Assembly: GCF_002250055.1 (NCBI RefSeq)
Contig: NZ_CP018866.1
Span: 922,501 to 986,500, forward strand
Length of the DNA stretch: 64,000 nt
Source of the DNA: Sutcliffiella cohnii
Lineage (GTDB): Bacteria; Bacillota; Bacilli; Bacillales; Bacillaceae_I
Direction of reading: 5' to 3'
The position numbers were made by a program, and so were the translations under genes. Positions 1 through 9,334 of this stretch are shown in pieces. Below the pieces are notes generated by a model, which ran no database searches, had not been told where the DNA came from, and was given only the letters and a program-made list of their open reading frames with translations. Within the stretch, counting starts at the first letter, position 1. Each line of letters begins with the position of its first letter.

Positions 1-160
1 GGAGATAAAGGAAACACGGCGAACGTAGAGAGCCGATGTTGACTTATCGTACGGAGGAAAAGTGAAGTTTGAGCCGGACCTAGCCGCCGTAGCTAGACAG
101 TCAGAAAAGCGGAGGCGGCTCGCTCAGGTCCAAACAAACTGGAGCTTATTCCGCAGGATC
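1..160. repeat. Dispersed GC-rich repeat, family R1, copy 1 (cut by the window edge)
   Basis: This stretch is far richer in G and C than the genes around it. It matches, in opposite orientation, the segments at about 42760-43117 and 62446-62715: shared blocks include GTTGACTTATCGTACGG and GAAAAGCGGAGGCGG. No convincing gene is visible. It may continue upstream of the window. The repeat type looks like those scattered between Bacillaceae genes; its function is unknown to me. Confidence 0.75.
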
Positions 161-175
161 TCGTGATTTTATGAA

Positions 176-199
176 AGCCATCCTACTGTTAGGGTGGCT
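176..199 (+). terminator. Hairpin between the repeat and the clpB promoter
   Basis: AGCCATCCTA pairs with TAGGGTGGCT (one G-U pair) around a four-base loop. It is followed by a T-rich stretch that also holds the clpB -35 box. It probably ends a transcript that comes from outside the window. Confidence 0.5.
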
Positions 200-212
200 C
201 TCTTCTAATTTC

Positions 213-266
213 TTGTCGTTTTTTTATGCATTGCTTATAATATAGTTAAGGTCAATATTGGTCAAA
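213..266 (+). promoter_or_regulatory. clpB promoter with CtsR operator
   Basis: A -35 box TTGTCG (213-218) and a perfect -10 TATAAT (236-241) are 17 bp apart. Directly downstream, 250-266 reads GGTCAATATTGGTCAAA: two GGTCAAW heptads separated by three bases, which is the tandem CtsR heat-shock operator layout. CtsR bound here would cover the start of transcription, so clpB is probably derepressed by heat or protein damage. I saw no CIRCE element. Confidence 0.8.
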
Positions 267-279
267 GGAGAAGCTGGTC

Positions 280-2856
280 ATGGAGATGAATAAGTTAACA
301 GAGAAACTACAAGAAGCATTAATAAACGCACAAGCGCTCGCCAAAGAAAAGAAAAATCCGCAAATAGAACTTGAGCACGTACTGTACTGTTTAATGAAAG
401 AAGAAGGTGGATTAGTACCAAGAATATTAGAATTGCTCTCTGTAAACACAAGACAGTTATTAGAGGAAGTAAATACAATTTTATTGAATAATCCAGAAAT
501 TACAAGTGAACAATCTCAACAACCACACGTCTCTCCTCAGCTACTACACATATTCCAACATGCAGATACGTTAAGAGAAAAATGGGGAGATGCTTATATT
601 TCCGTTGAACATTTTTTCTTATCATTCGTCCAAAAAACAAATCATTATGAATTACGAACAATAATAAAATCGTATAATCTTTCCAGTTCAAAAGTAGAAG
701 AAACAATAAAAAGGATAAGGGGGAATCAAAAAGTGGAAACTCAGCAGCCAGAAGGGACATATGAAGTGCTAAAAAAGTATGGACGAGATTTAATTGCAGA
801 AGTAAAGAGCGGTAAACTGGACCCTGTTATCGGACGAGACGAAGAAATAAGAAGAGTCATTCAAATATTATCAAGAAAAACGAAAAATAATCCAGTTTTA
901 ATTGGGGAGCCTGGCGTAGGTAAAACGGCAATTGTAGAAGGGTTAGCTCAAAGAATAGTGAAAAAGGATGTGCCAGAAGGATTAAAAGATAAAACAATTT
1001 TTTCATTAGATTTGAGTGCTCTAGTTGCAGGTGCGAAGTTTCGTGGAGAGTTTGAAGAACGTTTAAAGGCTGTTTTAAATGAAGTGCGAAAAAGTGATGG
1101 AAACATTCTCCTTTTTATTGATGAACTTCATACTATTGTCGGAGCAGGAAAAACAGAAGGAGCCATGGATGCTGGAAATATGCTAAAGCCGATGCTAGCT
1201 AGAGGGGAGCTTCATTGTATTGGCGCGACAACATTAAATGAATATCGTAAATATATTGAAAAGGACCCAGCATTAGAAAGAAGGTTCCAGCAAGTGTTAG
1301 TTCGTGAACCTTCAACCGAAGATGCCATTTCCATACTACGTGGTTTAAAAGAGCGATTTGAAATACACCACGGAGTTAGGATACAAGACCGTGCCATTGT
1401 GTCTGCTGTTACATTGTCAGATCGCTACATTTCAGAGCGATTTTTGCCCGATAAAGCAATTGATTTAGTAGACGAAGCATGTGCAACAATTCGGACAGAA
1501 ATTGACTCGATGCCAAGTGAATTAGATGAAATTACGCGAAGAGTGATGCAATTAGAAATCGAAGAAGCTGCGTTAAGTAAAGAAAAAGACAAAGTGTCTA
1601 TAGAGCGAAGAGAGAAAGTTCAACTAGAAATTGCTACATTAAAAGAAAAAGTATCCAATTTACAGGCACAATGGGAGCTCGAAAAACAATCGATCCAAGG
1701 TATACGAGAAAAAAGAGAGCTATTAGAGCGACTAAAAAGGGAATTAGAAGAGGCCGAAGAAAAATATGACCTCAATAAAGCTGCAGAAATTAGACACGGT
1801 AAATTACCAGCCCTTGAAAAAGAAATTCAGCAATTAGAAGTAAACTCGCAGACTGAAAAACAAAACCGACTATTGCGAGAAGAAGTAACAGAAGAAGAAG
1901 TTGCTAGCATTGTTTCAAAGTGGACTGGCATACCGTTAACAAAGTTAGTAGAAGGCGAAAGAGAAAAGCTGTTAAAGCTCGAAGAAGTTTTACATGAGCG
2001 AGTAATAGGTCAAGATGAAGCGGTTGAGTTAGTAGCCGATGCAGTTCTTCGTGCTCGTGCTGGTATAAAAGATCCGAACCGCCCAATCGGCTCGTTTATC
2101 TTTTTAGGACCAACTGGAGTAGGAAAAACAGAATTAGCAAAAGCATTAGCTCATTCATTGTTCGATAGTGAGGATCAATTAATAAGAATCGATATGTCAG
2201 AATACATGGAAAAACATGCGGTATCTAGGTTGATTGGGGCACCTCCAGGCTATGTTGGATATGAAGAAGGTGGACAATTAACGGAAGCCGTAAGAAGAAA
2301 GCCATACTCGGTCATATTATTAGATGAAATCGAAAAAGCGCATCCAGAAGTATTTAACATCTTGTTACAAATGTTAGATGATGGACGCATAACAGACTCT
2401 CAAGGGAAAACTGTTGATTTCAAAAATACTGTTATTATAATGACATCTAACATAGGTTCCCATATTTTATTAGAAAGTGATGAGCTTGAGGAAGCGAAAG
2501 AAAAAGTTCTTACTTTATTAAAGCAACATTTCCGTCCGGAATTATTGAATAGAATAGATGATACGATAGTCTTTACTCCTTTGAATAAAGCGATAATAAA
2601 AGGAATTGTAGATAAATTGATGAAAGAACTACAGCTTCGTTTAAAAGATAAGCAAATGTCGTTAACTATTACGAATGAGGCGAAAGATTATATCGTTGAT
2701 GCTGCATACGATCCAACCTATGGTGCAAGACCTTTAAAAAGATATATACAAAAGCATGTAGAAACGCTACTTGCTAAAGAAATAATTCGTGGAGCAATAA
2801 AAGAGGATAGCCAAATAAATATTGGTTTGGAAGAAGGAAAATTAACAATAAAATAG
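280..2856 (+). CDS. clpB: ATP-dependent chaperone ClpB (protein disaggregase)
   Basis: ClpB is a cytosolic Hsp100 hexamer that pulls polypeptides out of aggregates together with DnaK. The 858-residue length is typical. In order there is an N-terminal Clp_N repeat domain (about 1-145), a first AAA+ module with Walker A GEPGVGKT (209-216), a long coiled-coil middle domain (about 400-530) that separates ClpB from ClpA, and a second AAA+ module with Walker A GPTGVGKT (about 610-617), then the D2-small domain. The ATG is preceded by AAGGAG nine bases away. It is a single-gene unit controlled by the CtsR site upstream. ClpC and ClpE also have middle domains, but the long coiled coil and overall length fit ClpB best. 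B. subtilis 168 lacks this gene; many other Bacillaceae have it. Confidence 0.93.
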   Translation: MEMNKLTEKLQEALINAQALAKEKKNPQIELEHVLYCLMKEEGGLVPRILELLSVNTRQLLEEVNTILLNNPEITSEQSQQPHVSPQLLHIFQHADTLREKWGDAYISVEHFFLSFVQKTNHYELRTIIKSYNLSSSKVEETIKRIRGNQKVETQQPEGTYEVLKKYGRDLIAEVKSGKLDPVIGRDEEIRRVIQILSRKTKNNPVLIGEPGVGKTAIVEGLAQRIVKKDVPEGLKDKTIFSLDLSALVAGAKFRGEFEERLKAVLNEVRKSDGNILLFIDELHTIVGAGKTEGAMDAGNMLKPMLARGELHCIGATTLNEYRKYIEKDPALERRFQQVLVREPSTEDAISILRGLKERFEIHHGVRIQDRAIVSAVTLSDRYISERFLPDKAIDLVDEACATIRTEIDSMPSELDEITRRVMQLEIEEAALSKEKDKVSIERREKVQLEIATLKEKVSNLQAQWELEKQSIQGIREKRELLERLKRELEEAEEKYDLNKAAEIRHGKLPALEKEIQQLEVNSQTEKQNRLLREEVTEEEVASIVSKWTGIPLTKLVEGEREKLLKLEEVLHERVIGQDEAVELVADAVLRARAGIKDPNRPIGSFIFLGPTGVGKTELAKALAHSLFDSEDQLIRIDMSEYMEKHAVSRLIGAPPGYVGYEEGGQLTEAVRRKPYSVILLDEIEKAHPEVFNILLQMLDDGRITDSQGKTVDFKNTVIIMTSNIGSHILLESDELEEAKEKVLTLLKQHFRPELLNRIDDTIVFTPLNKAIIKGIVDKLMKELQLRLKDKQMSLTITNEAKDYIVDAAYDPTYGARPLKRYIQKHVETLLAKEIIRGAIKEDSQINIGLEEGKLTIK

Positions 2857-2894
2857 AACTATATATGTAGAAGCTTGAGAAGATATCTTCTACA

Positions 2895-2933
2895 AACAAA
2901 AGAACTTGTCCAACTTGGCCAAGTTCTTTTGTT
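2895..2933. terminator. Bidirectional terminator between clpB and the yjzD-like gene
   Basis: A perfect 14-bp stem, AACAAAAGAACTTG with its complement, surrounds an 11-base loop. The A-rich and T-rich stem ends can serve both clpB (+) and the convergent DUF2929 gene (-). Confidence 0.85.
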
Positions 2934-2950
2934 CCAGAAAAGTATAAAAA

Positions 2951-3133
2951 TTAATGCTTCTCCACTGGTTCGTTTGGTAGCGCTTTACCAATCAACATTA
3001 CAAATCCAGCAAATATAACGGCTACGATAGAAGAGGTAATAAAATTATATGTATCCCCCTGCATACTAGCAACTACATATGAAATCATGTTCACAAGAAG
3101 AAGTGTCCAAAATAAAGTAGCAATGATACGCAA
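2951..3133 (-). CDS. yjzD: Small membrane protein of the YjzD/DUF2929 family
   Basis: A 60-residue protein with two hydrophobic spans separated by a short loop (ATLFWTLLLVNMISYVVASM, then a second span rich in V, I and F) and a charged tail. This matches the short DUF2929/YjzD membrane proteins, whose role is unknown. I place the start at the TTG at 3133, because GGAGGGG lies seven bases upstream and the result has the usual family length (about 61). An upstream in-frame start would add a charged 19-residue extension without a ribosome site. It lies in the same relative position as yjzD of B. subtilis, convergent with clpB here. Confidence 0.7.
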   Translation of the reverse strand: MRIIATLFWTLLLVNMISYVVASMQGDTYNFITSSIVAVIFAGFVMLIGKALPNEPVEKH

Positions 3134-3248
3134 CGATCTTCCCCTCCATTTCTTGAAGTGTACAATATTATTCTTCGGATATTTTACCATAAATAAAGCA
3201 TATAATAAATGTAAAAATGAGAAGAACTTCTAAAAGGAGCTGGATTCC

Positions 3249-3374
3249 ATGAGTAATGTTGAAAAATTGTTAGAATTGGAGCTGTTGTTAGAACAAGAAG
3301 AAACAAATCTAACCTCATTAGGGAAAGAAACGATTGAACGCTTAAAAATGGAACTAAGTCACGATGTAGAATAA
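3249..3374 (+). CDS. Small acidic helical protein, 41 residues, unknown
   Basis: An ATG with AAGGAG nine bases upstream opens a 41-codon frame that ends with TAA at 3372-3374. The product is very rich in Glu and Leu (MSNVEKLLELELLLEQEE at the start), and the spacing of leucines suggests one or two amphipathic helices, possibly a coiled coil. I do not recognise it. It lies upstream of and in the same direction as the yjaU-like gene, but 180 bases separate them. Confidence 0.5.
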   Translation: MSNVEKLLELELLLEQEETNLTSLGKETIERLKMELSHDVE

Positions 3375-3554
3375 ACAGTCGAATCAATTTAATAAGGACG
3401 TAGCTTAAATTATGTATCTATAAAATTTACTACGTCTTCATACAGCTTTCTGTCTGCATTTCATTTATTTGAAGTAAAAAATCCAACTTTCGCCTTTAAC
3501 ATAGCATTTTTTTTATCATAACATACAGTATACAAGTATGGAGCTGGAGGCACG

Positions 3555-4298
3555 ATGGTCATGAATAAAGATTTTAGGATTTTTTACATGGGTGGGCAAT
3601 GGAATATCGTACATGTACCGGAAAAGCCTAACGGTTTTGGAGTTCTCATTCTTGGAGATACGAACCACTTCGTAGATGAAGAAAAAAGCTTATGGATACA
3701 GCATTTAGGCCGAAGGAGAATAATCTCTCAGTTATTAGAAGAAGGGTACACTATTTTTTATTCCAATTTGTACGGTACAAATTGGGGGAGTAAAAAAGCA
3801 AAAGATTTTGTAAAACAGCTGTACCATATTGTCCTTAAACAAGAAATATTGAATGATAAAATTCATATTTTAGTAGAAGGAATGGGTGGTTTAATAGCTT
3901 TGCAATTAATGGAGGAAATGCCTCATCAATTAAGATCGGTTGCAATGATTAACCCATGCTTAGATTTACAGAATCATTTAGAACAGGAAAAGGAACGAAG
4001 GTTTTTCTTTAAAAAGTTGAGACGAGAAATAGCAGAAGCATATAACTTTCCGATAGAACAAATGGATAATGAACTAAAATTACTAAAAATGGAACAATTT
4101 AAAACGACTATTCCAGTTAAAATATGGCAAACGACAACGGGGTTCATTTATGACCCAAATCGTCATTGCAAAAAATTTGAAGAACTTAGAAAAAAAGAGC
4201 AAAGTCCAATCCAACTTACCTTTCATTTAGTTGAAAAACGATATAGTTACGGATATTCCATTTGTCAATTTTTCCGTAAGTATGAACATAGGCTATAA
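3555..4298 (+). CDS. YjaU-like alpha/beta-hydrolase fold protein, probably without catalytic serine
   Basis: A 247-residue soluble protein with the layout of a small alpha/beta hydrolase: strand FGVLILGDTN near residue 30 and a nucleophile-elbow region HILVEGMGGLIAL near residues 104-116. The expected G-x-S-x-G is replaced by V-E-G-M-G-G, so the serine is absent and hydrolase activity is doubtful. It occupies the position of yjaU in B. subtilis, directly before a yjaV relative, med and comZ. GGAGG lies four bases before the first ATG (3555) and ten before a second (3561), so translation may begin at either. Role unknown; the family call rests on fold pattern and gene order. Confidence 0.6.
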   Translation: MVMNKDFRIFYMGGQWNIVHVPEKPNGFGVLILGDTNHFVDEEKSLWIQHLGRRRIISQLLEEGYTIFYSNLYGTNWGSKKAKDFVKQLYHIVLKQEILNDKIHILVEGMGGLIALQLMEEMPHQLRSVAMINPCLDLQNHLEQEKERRFFFKKLRREIAEAYNFPIEQMDNELKLLKMEQFKTTIPVKIWQTTTGFIYDPNRHCKKFEELRKKEQSPIQLTFHLVEKRYSYGYSICQFFRKYEHRL

Positions 4299-4331
4299 AG
4301 TCCCTACTTCGAATTCTCGATGATAGGGACT
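4299..4331 (+). terminator. Hairpin after the yjaU-like gene
   Basis: AGTCCCTA pairs with TAGGGACT around a 17-base loop and is followed by ATTATTATG then TTTTT. It is a modest terminator because the T-run is interrupted. Confidence 0.5.
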
Positions 4332-4403
4332 ATTATTATGTTTTTGCATACGATACTGTATAAGATGTTTGAGAGAAGTTATTAAAGAGGTGGTGTGGAA
4401 AAT

Positions 4404-5177
4404 ATGAGTAGTGCAATAGTTGTTGGTGCTACTAGCTTTATAGGTTTTCAATTATGCCAAACATTAATCTCAAAGGAATTTGATGTTTTAGCGGTTGATC
4501 CAATAATAAAACGGACGGAATCAGAAGAAGAAAAATTGATGGAAATTGGTAGGAATGCTTTTTTTCAATATGCACTGATGCAAGATTTACAATCGAATGT
4601 AGATAAAGAAGAATATGATGTTTTATTTATTTGTGCGGAAAAAGAGTGGACAGAAGAGGAAGTAGAACAAATTAATCAGCTATCAAACTGTGTGCAAAAA
4701 GTCATTGTAACTTGTTCTGCATTACAACATAATAATAGGAACTTAACTAATTCGAATGATAAATATATTACAGTAATTACTCCAGAACTTTTTGGACCGT
4801 GGGATTCAGAATCTTCCCCTATTCAACAGGCTATTTTTCAACGGATAGAACGTAACGATGAACAACAACAAGAACTACAAATTAAAAGAAAAGATTATCT
4901 TTATATAGAAAATTTATGTGAAGCGTTAGTTGCCTTGTGGGAAGAAAAGGTAACAGAGACCACATTATTTGCAACTAATCCAGAAAAAAATTCTTGGGAA
5001 ATAATTAGTAAAGAGCTTAATATCCCAGTCAAAGAAGTAGATGTCTGGATAAACGAGAACGACAAAATAATTTGGGATTTTATTTCGTATAAACCAACTA
5101 TTACAGTAGAAGAAGGACTACATTTACAGAAAAGATTCGTCATGATAAAATTACGAAGTAAAAGGATTATAGAATAA
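4404..5177 (+). CDS. YjaV-like NAD-dependent epimerase/dehydratase-fold protein
   Basis: A 257-residue protein with an N-terminal Rossmann fingerprint, AIVVGATSFIGFQL, close to the GxxGxxG nucleotide-binding loop of extended short-chain dehydrogenases. The Y-x-x-x-K catalytic pair is not obvious, so it may bind a nucleotide without classical epimerase chemistry. The ATG at 4404 is preferred: AGAGGTGG sits ten bases upstream, whereas the in-frame GTG at 4395 is nearly on top of that ribosome site. It lies in the yjaV position before med. Its function is not known to me. Confidence 0.6.
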   Translation: MSSAIVVGATSFIGFQLCQTLISKEFDVLAVDPIIKRTESEEEKLMEIGRNAFFQYALMQDLQSNVDKEEYDVLFICAEKEWTEEEVEQINQLSNCVQKVIVTCSALQHNNRNLTNSNDKYITVITPELFGPWDSESSPIQQAIFQRIERNDEQQQELQIKRKDYLYIENLCEALVALWEEKVTETTLFATNPEKNSWEIISKELNIPVKEVDVWINENDKIIWDFISYKPTITVEEGLHLQKRFVMIKLRSKRIIE

Positions 5178-5187
5178 TAATATTTAT

Positions 5188-5256
5188 GCACCATGTTGAT
5201 GCAATCTATTCGGTAAAAATCCAACTAAAACTCACTTTTAGGATGGTGCTTTTTTT
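5188..5256 (+). promoter_or_regulatory. Terminator-like hairpin that contains the med ribosome-binding site
   Basis: GCACCAT (5188-5194) can pair with ATGGTGC (5243-5249), and seven T follow before the med start codon at 5257. The AGGATGG that must serve as the med ribosome site is inside the right arm. The structure could therefore both end yjaV transcripts and hide the med start. The loop is long (48 bases) with a possible inner GTTG/CAAC stem, so stability is uncertain. Confidence 0.45.
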
Positions 5257-6213
5257 ATGAAAATAAGAACTATTTCATTCTTATTCTTTCTTGTCCTTTT
5301 TTTAGCAGGATGTGGACAAGTTGAACAATCAGAAAAATTACATAAGGTAGGCTTATTAGTTCCAGATACCATTCATGATCAAGTATGGGGGACAAAAGGG
5401 TACAAGGGATTGTTAAAAATTCAATCCGAATTTAACGTAGATGTATTTTATATGGAAGGGATAGAGGAATCAGCTTCTATAAAAAGTGCAGTAAAGGAAT
5501 ATGATGAAAAAGGAATTAATCTTATATTCGGTCACGGCAATCAATATGCACAAGTGTTTAATGAAATAGCGAAAGATTACCCACATATTCATTTTGTATG
5601 CTTTAATGCAGCAGTATATGGTGAAAATGTAACGTCCTTAAATTTTAATGCTAATGCAATGGGCTTTTTTGCCGGGATGGTAGCTAGTCATATGACAGAA
5701 ACGAATAATATCGGTGTGCTTGCTGCGTTTGAATGGCAGCCAGAGGTAGACGGGTATTTCGAAGGTGCTTATTTTGAAAATCCAGATATAAAAGTTCATA
5801 TCGAATTCACTCAAAATTGGGACGACCCAGAATTAGCGGTAATGTTGCTTAATGAAATGTTAGAAAATGATGTTGATATTGTTTATCCAGCAGGTGATGG
5901 ATATAATATTCCTGTAATTAATACGTTAAAAGAAAAAGGCTTATACGCAATTGGATACGTCTCAGATCAATCAGATTTAGGAGAAAATACAGTTTTAACG
6001 AGTACTATTCAACATGTACCGGAGCTTTACGAAATAGTTGCACGACGTTTTCAAGATGGGCAGTTAACTGCCGGCTCTCTATTTTTTGATTTTGAGGACG
6101 AAGTAATATCACTAGGTGCATTTAGCCCGTTAGTGGATGAAGAGTTCCAACGATCTATTGAAAATCATATTACATTATATAAACAAACAGGTCTACTACC
6201 AAACCAACAATAG
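5257..6213 (+). CDS. med: Med, competence-promoting BMP-family lipoprotein
   Basis: A 318-residue protein with a lipoprotein signal (hydrophobic stretch ending LFLAGC, Cys19) and a periplasmic-binding-like Bmp domain over the rest (VGLLVPDTIHDQVWG, GHGNQYA, NVTSLNFNANAMGFFAG). Bmp domains of this type bind nucleosides or related small molecules. In B. subtilis, Med raises comK expression and is also reported as a transcription regulator despite its lipobox. It is followed after 11 bases by comZ, the same two-gene arrangement as in B. subtilis. The ribosome site lies in the hairpin described just upstream. Confidence 0.85.
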   Translation: MKIRTISFLFFLVLFLAGCGQVEQSEKLHKVGLLVPDTIHDQVWGTKGYKGLLKIQSEFNVDVFYMEGIEESASIKSAVKEYDEKGINLIFGHGNQYAQVFNEIAKDYPHIHFVCFNAAVYGENVTSLNFNANAMGFFAGMVASHMTETNNIGVLAAFEWQPEVDGYFEGAYFENPDIKVHIEFTQNWDDPELAVMLLNEMLENDVDIVYPAGDGYNIPVINTLKEKGLYAIGYVSDQSDLGENTVLTSTIQHVPELYEIVARRFQDGQLTAGSLFFDFEDEVISLGAFSPLVDEEFQRSIENHITLYKQTGLLPNQQ

Positions 6214-6224
6214 AGGTGACAACG

Positions 6225-6413
6225 ATGGAAAAAAATATGTTGTATATGCAAATTGCCATGAAACATTTACCTGAAGCGAAACAGTTCCTTGAAGAGTCAG
6301 GGGTAGAGTTGAATCTTGAACAAATTCAACCAATGATTTCTTTACTAACGAAAGTAATGGATGAAGCATACGAACTTGGCTTACAAGAAGGTTTAGCACG
6401 TAAAGAGGACTAG
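6225..6413 (+). CDS. comZ: ComZ, competence regulator
   Basis: A 62-residue protein that matches ComZ in size, place and sequence pattern (LQIAMKxLPEAK-like start, IQPM block, EAYELG near the end). In B. subtilis, ComZ represses comG transcription and so damps competence. The ATG at 6225 has GAGGTGA eight bases upstream; a GTG nine bases earlier lies inside that site and is unlikely. It is probably co-transcribed with med. A perfect terminator overlaps its stop codon. Confidence 0.85.
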   Translation: MEKNMLYMQIAMKHLPEAKQFLEESGVELNLEQIQPMISLLTKVMDEAYELGLQEGLARKED

Positions 6414-6437
6414 AAACATTCTAGTCCTCTATTTTTT
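6404..6437. terminator. Strong terminator after comZ
   Basis: A perfect 12-bp stem AGAGGACTAGAA with its complement around ACA, then ATTTTTTT. It overlaps the comZ stop and the end of the convergent minus-strand gene. Confidence 0.9.
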
Positions 6438-6683
6438 TCGTATTAAATCTAATAATGGGGATAACTCTTTTACTAAAGGTTTTAAACGGTTGACCGATTC
6501 CATAATAGAATCAACTTGTTCTAAAATGATATCGTAATTAGGTAAACTTCCTTCTTGTGTTGGTGTTTCGTTCTGTTTTGTTTCGGTCTTTGGTGCCGAT
6601 GGAGGTGTTCCAAACATTAACCGTGTAAAAGGATCAACTTCTTGTTCTTGTACTTGTACCTCTTCCACTTTACTATTTTCCAT
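6429..6683 (-). CDS. Hypothetical protein in the yjzB position
   Basis: An 84-residue soluble protein with an acidic N-terminus, a Pro/Thr/Gln-rich linker in the middle (residues about 27-48) and a hydrophobic heptad-like C-terminal helix (DIILEQVDSIMESV onward to the Lys tail). A GGGGGATGG ribosome site stands before the ATG. B. subtilis carries the small gene yjzB between comZ and fabHA, so this may be its counterpart, but I cannot confirm the sequence relation. Convergent with comZ. Confidence 0.6.
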   Translation of the reverse strand: MENSKVEEVQVQEQEVDPFTRLMFGTPPSAPKTETKQNETPTQEGSLPNYDIILEQVDSIMESVNRLKPLVKELSPLLDLIRKK

Positions 6684-6871
6684 ATTCCATCCCCCTTTAA
6701 CATACTGTACTTTTGCTTTCTACTTCTATCTTATTCCGCTACTATTAACATGTTTGGGTAAATGTCTTATATAAATAGGTTTTTTCCTTATTATTTCTAT
6801 CTGGACTTCTATTACTTAATCCTATATTTACAGTTAAAACCATCAATAGCTTTAAAATAGTTATTAAATAG

Positions 6872-6916
6872 TTGTCAATCAACAAAAAATAATATAAAAT
6901 TAGTACCAAGTCATAA
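6872..6916 (+). promoter_or_regulatory. fabH-fabF promoter with FapR operator
   Basis: A -35 box TTGTCA (6872-6877) is 17 bp from TAAAAT (6895-6900). Overlapping the -10 end is TTAGTACCAAGTCATAA (6900-6916), close to the FapR operator consensus that starts TTAGTACC. FapR is the malonyl-CoA-sensing repressor of fatty-acid synthesis genes, so this pair of genes is probably induced when malonyl-CoA rises. Confidence 0.75.
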
Positions 6917-6954
6917 TAATTGATAATAAATTTTAGAGAGTTAGGTGTAGCGAA

Positions 6955-7887
6955 ATGAATGCAGGGATAATGGGAATTGGTCGTTACGTACCTGAAAAAG
7001 TGCTAACAAATGCAGACTTAGAAAAAATGGTTGATACATCAGATGAATGGATAAAAACAAGAACAGGTATAGAAGAGCGTAGAGTTGCTGAAGACACAAT
7101 GGATACATCACATATGGCAACATTAGCAGCTAAACGTGCGATTGAAAATGCTGGTATTTCCGCAGAGGAAATTGATATGATAATTGTTGCAACCGTAACT
7201 CCAGATCAGCCTTTTCCATCTGTAGGTTGCATTCTTCAAGAAAGAATAGGAGCACATCGGGCCGCAGCATTTGATGTTAGTGCAGCTTGTGCAGGCTTTA
7301 TGTACGGAATAATAACAGGAAAACAGTTTATTGAAACAAATGTATATAAACATATCTTAGTAGTAGGTGTAGAAAAACTTTCAAAAATTACCGATTGGAC
7401 GGATCGAAATACAGCAGTATTATTCGGAGATGGGGCAGGAGCGGTTGTGTTAGGCCCAGTTTCAGAAGGAAGAGGTATTTTATCATTTGAGTTAGGTTCA
7501 GACGGTACGGGAGCTAAACATTTGTATCAAGATGAATATATTCAAATGAATGGTAGAGAAGTATTTAAGTTTGCTGTTCGTCAAATGGGAGAATCTGCAG
7601 TTAATGTTATCGAAAAGGCTGGTTTAACAAAAGAGGACGTAGATTTCCTTATTCCTCATCAAGCAAACATTAGAATTATGGAAGCAGCAAGAGAAAGATT
7701 AAACTTACCAGTTGAAAAAATGTCGAAAACGATTCATAAATATGGAAACACTTCGGCAGCTTCCATTCCAATATCGATTGTGGAAGAATTAGAAAATGGA
7801 AAAATAAAAGATGATGATCTAGTAGTGATGGTCGGGTTTGGTGGCGGCTTAACATGGGGTGCTATTGCCATCCGTTGGGGAAGATAA
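6955..7887 (+). CDS. fabH: Beta-ketoacyl-ACP synthase III (FabH)
   Basis: FabH condenses an acyl-CoA primer with malonyl-ACP and starts type II fatty-acid synthesis in the cytosol. The 310-residue protein shows the catalytic triad: Cys112 in VSAACAGF, His235 in IPHQANIRI, and Asn265 in KYGNTSAAS. The GVEKLSKI loop and the C-terminal GFGGGLTWG glycine motif are also typical. In bacilli this enzyme prefers branched-chain primers, which supports iso and anteiso fatty acids. The ATG has a weak ribosome site (GTTAGGTG). It is followed by fabF after 33 bases as one operon under the FapR site upstream. Confidence 0.95.
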   Translation: MNAGIMGIGRYVPEKVLTNADLEKMVDTSDEWIKTRTGIEERRVAEDTMDTSHMATLAAKRAIENAGISAEEIDMIIVATVTPDQPFPSVGCILQERIGAHRAAAFDVSAACAGFMYGIITGKQFIETNVYKHILVVGVEKLSKITDWTDRNTAVLFGDGAGAVVLGPVSEGRGILSFELGSDGTGAKHLYQDEYIQMNGREVFKFAVRQMGESAVNVIEKAGLTKEDVDFLIPHQANIRIMEAARERLNLPVEKMSKTIHKYGNTSAASIPISIVEELENGKIKDDDLVVMVGFGGGLTWGAIAIRWGR

Positions 7888-7920
7888 TCGAAAGAAAGTA
7901 ACTGAAAGGGGTACTAATAA

Positions 7921-9156
7921 ATGAAAAAGCGAGTAGTTGTAACTGGCTTAGGAGCCGTAACACCTATCGGAAATGACGCAGAAACAGCATGGCAAAATGC
8001 TATTAACGGAGTTTCGGGGGTAGGACCTTTAACGAGAGTAGATAAAGAGTTGTTTCCAGCTAAAGTAGCTGCGGAGCTCAAAGATTTTGATCCTGAAAAA
8101 TTTATGGATAAAAAAGAAGCAAGAAGAATGGACAGATTTACTCAATACGCAGTTGCAGCATCATTTATGGCAGTAAAAGATGCCGATTTAACAATTGATG
8201 AGTCAAATGCTCCACGTGTAGGTGTTTGGGTAGGTTCTGGTATTGGTGGAATGGAAACGTTCGAAAATCAATATAGAACGTTTTTAGAAAAAGGTGCAAG
8301 ACGTGTTAGTCCATTTTTTGTACCAATGATGATTCCAGATATGGCTACAGGACAGGTTTCGATCGCATTAGGTGCAAAAGGGGTAAACTCTTGTACAGTA
8401 ACAGCATGTGCGACAGGAACAAATTGTATTGGAGATGCTTTTAAAGTAATTCAACGCGGAGATGCAGATGTTATGGTAACAGGCGGTACAGAAGCGCCGT
8501 TAACAGACATATCGTTTGCTGGATTTAGCTCTGCGAAAGCATTATCATTCAATACAGACCCTAAAACAGCAAGCAGACCGTTTGACCAAAATCGTGATGG
8601 ATTTGTTATGGGAGAGGGTGCTGGAATTCTAGTACTGGAAGAGTTAGAACATGCGTTAAAGAGAGGCGCAAGAATATACGCTGAAATCGTAGGATATGGC
8701 TCTACTGGAGATGCCCATCATATTACAGCACCTGCACCAGCTGGTGAAGGTGGAGCAAGAGCAATGAAAATGGCAATAAATGATGGCGGACTAAAGCCGG
8801 AAGATATTGATTACATTAACGCTCACGGTACTAGTACGGAATATAACGATAAATACGAAACAATGGCCATTAAGGAAGTATTAGGAGACCATGCCTATAA
8901 TATAGCGGTTAGTTCTACTAAATCAATGACAGGACATCTATTAGGTGCAGCTGGAGGTGTGGAGGCAATATTTTCAATCAAAGCTATTGAACAGTCCATA
9001 ATTCCACCTACAATTAACCTTGAAACTCCAGATCCAGAATGTGACCTTAATTATGTTCCAAATAAAGCAATTGAAAGAGAAGTAAAAGTTGCCTTAAGTA
9101 ACTCATTAGGTTTCGGAGGACATAACGCAACGATAATATTTAAGAAATACGAATAA
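7921..9156 (+). CDS. fabF: Beta-ketoacyl-ACP synthase II (FabF)
   Basis: FabF extends growing acyl-ACP chains with malonyl-ACP. The 411-residue protein carries the Cys163-His302-His339 triad in [18 protein letters not shown] and [10 protein letters not shown], and the [10 protein letters not shown]-terminal loop. The start ATG follows AAAGGGG. It is the second gene of the fabH-fabF operon and ends in a strong terminator. All family residues I can check are intact; this is the target class of cerulenin and platensimycin. Confidence 0.96.
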   Translation: MKKRVVVTGLGAVTPIGNDAETAWQNAINGVSGVGPLTRVDKELFPAKVAAELKDFDPEKFMDKKEARRMDRFTQYAVAASFMAVKDADLTIDESNAPRVGVWVGSGIGGMETFENQYRTFLEKGARRVSPFFVPMMIPDMATGQVSIALGAKGVNSCTVTACATGTNCIGDAFKVIQRGDADVMVTGGTEAPLTDISFAGFSSAKALSFNTDPKTASRPFDQNRDGFVMGEGAGILVLEELEHALKRGARIYAEIVGYGSTGDAHHITAPAPAGEGGARAMKMAINDGGLKPEDIDYINAHGTSTEYNDKYETMAIKEVLGDHAYNIAVSSTKSMTGHLLGAAGGVEAIFSIKAIEQSIIPPTINLETPDPECDLNYVPNKAIEREVKVALSNSLGFGGHNATIIFKKYE

Positions 9157-9160
9157 TACT

Positions 9161-9205
9161 ACACCCAAAAGTTAGATTTATAATCTTACTTTTGGGTGTT
9201 TTTTT
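9161..9205 (+). terminator. Terminator after fabF
   Basis: ACACCCAAAAGT pairs perfectly with ACTTTTGGGTGT. The stem extends inward with one mismatch, and a run of seven T follows. Confidence 0.93.
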
Positions 9206-9334
9206 AACACTGGAATAGAACTATTTCCAACAAGGGACTTTGTAAATATCGCTTATAAGCTAATACTTAGTCCTTTCACCCATTTGAACTCTTCTACATA
9301 AAATGTTGAAAACATATGTAAAGGGATGTATAAA

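Noticed and set aside
200-279. A CIRCE (HrcA) element before clpB
   Set aside because: No TTAGCACTC-N9-GAGTGCTAA is present; only the CtsR-type tandem heptads are seen.
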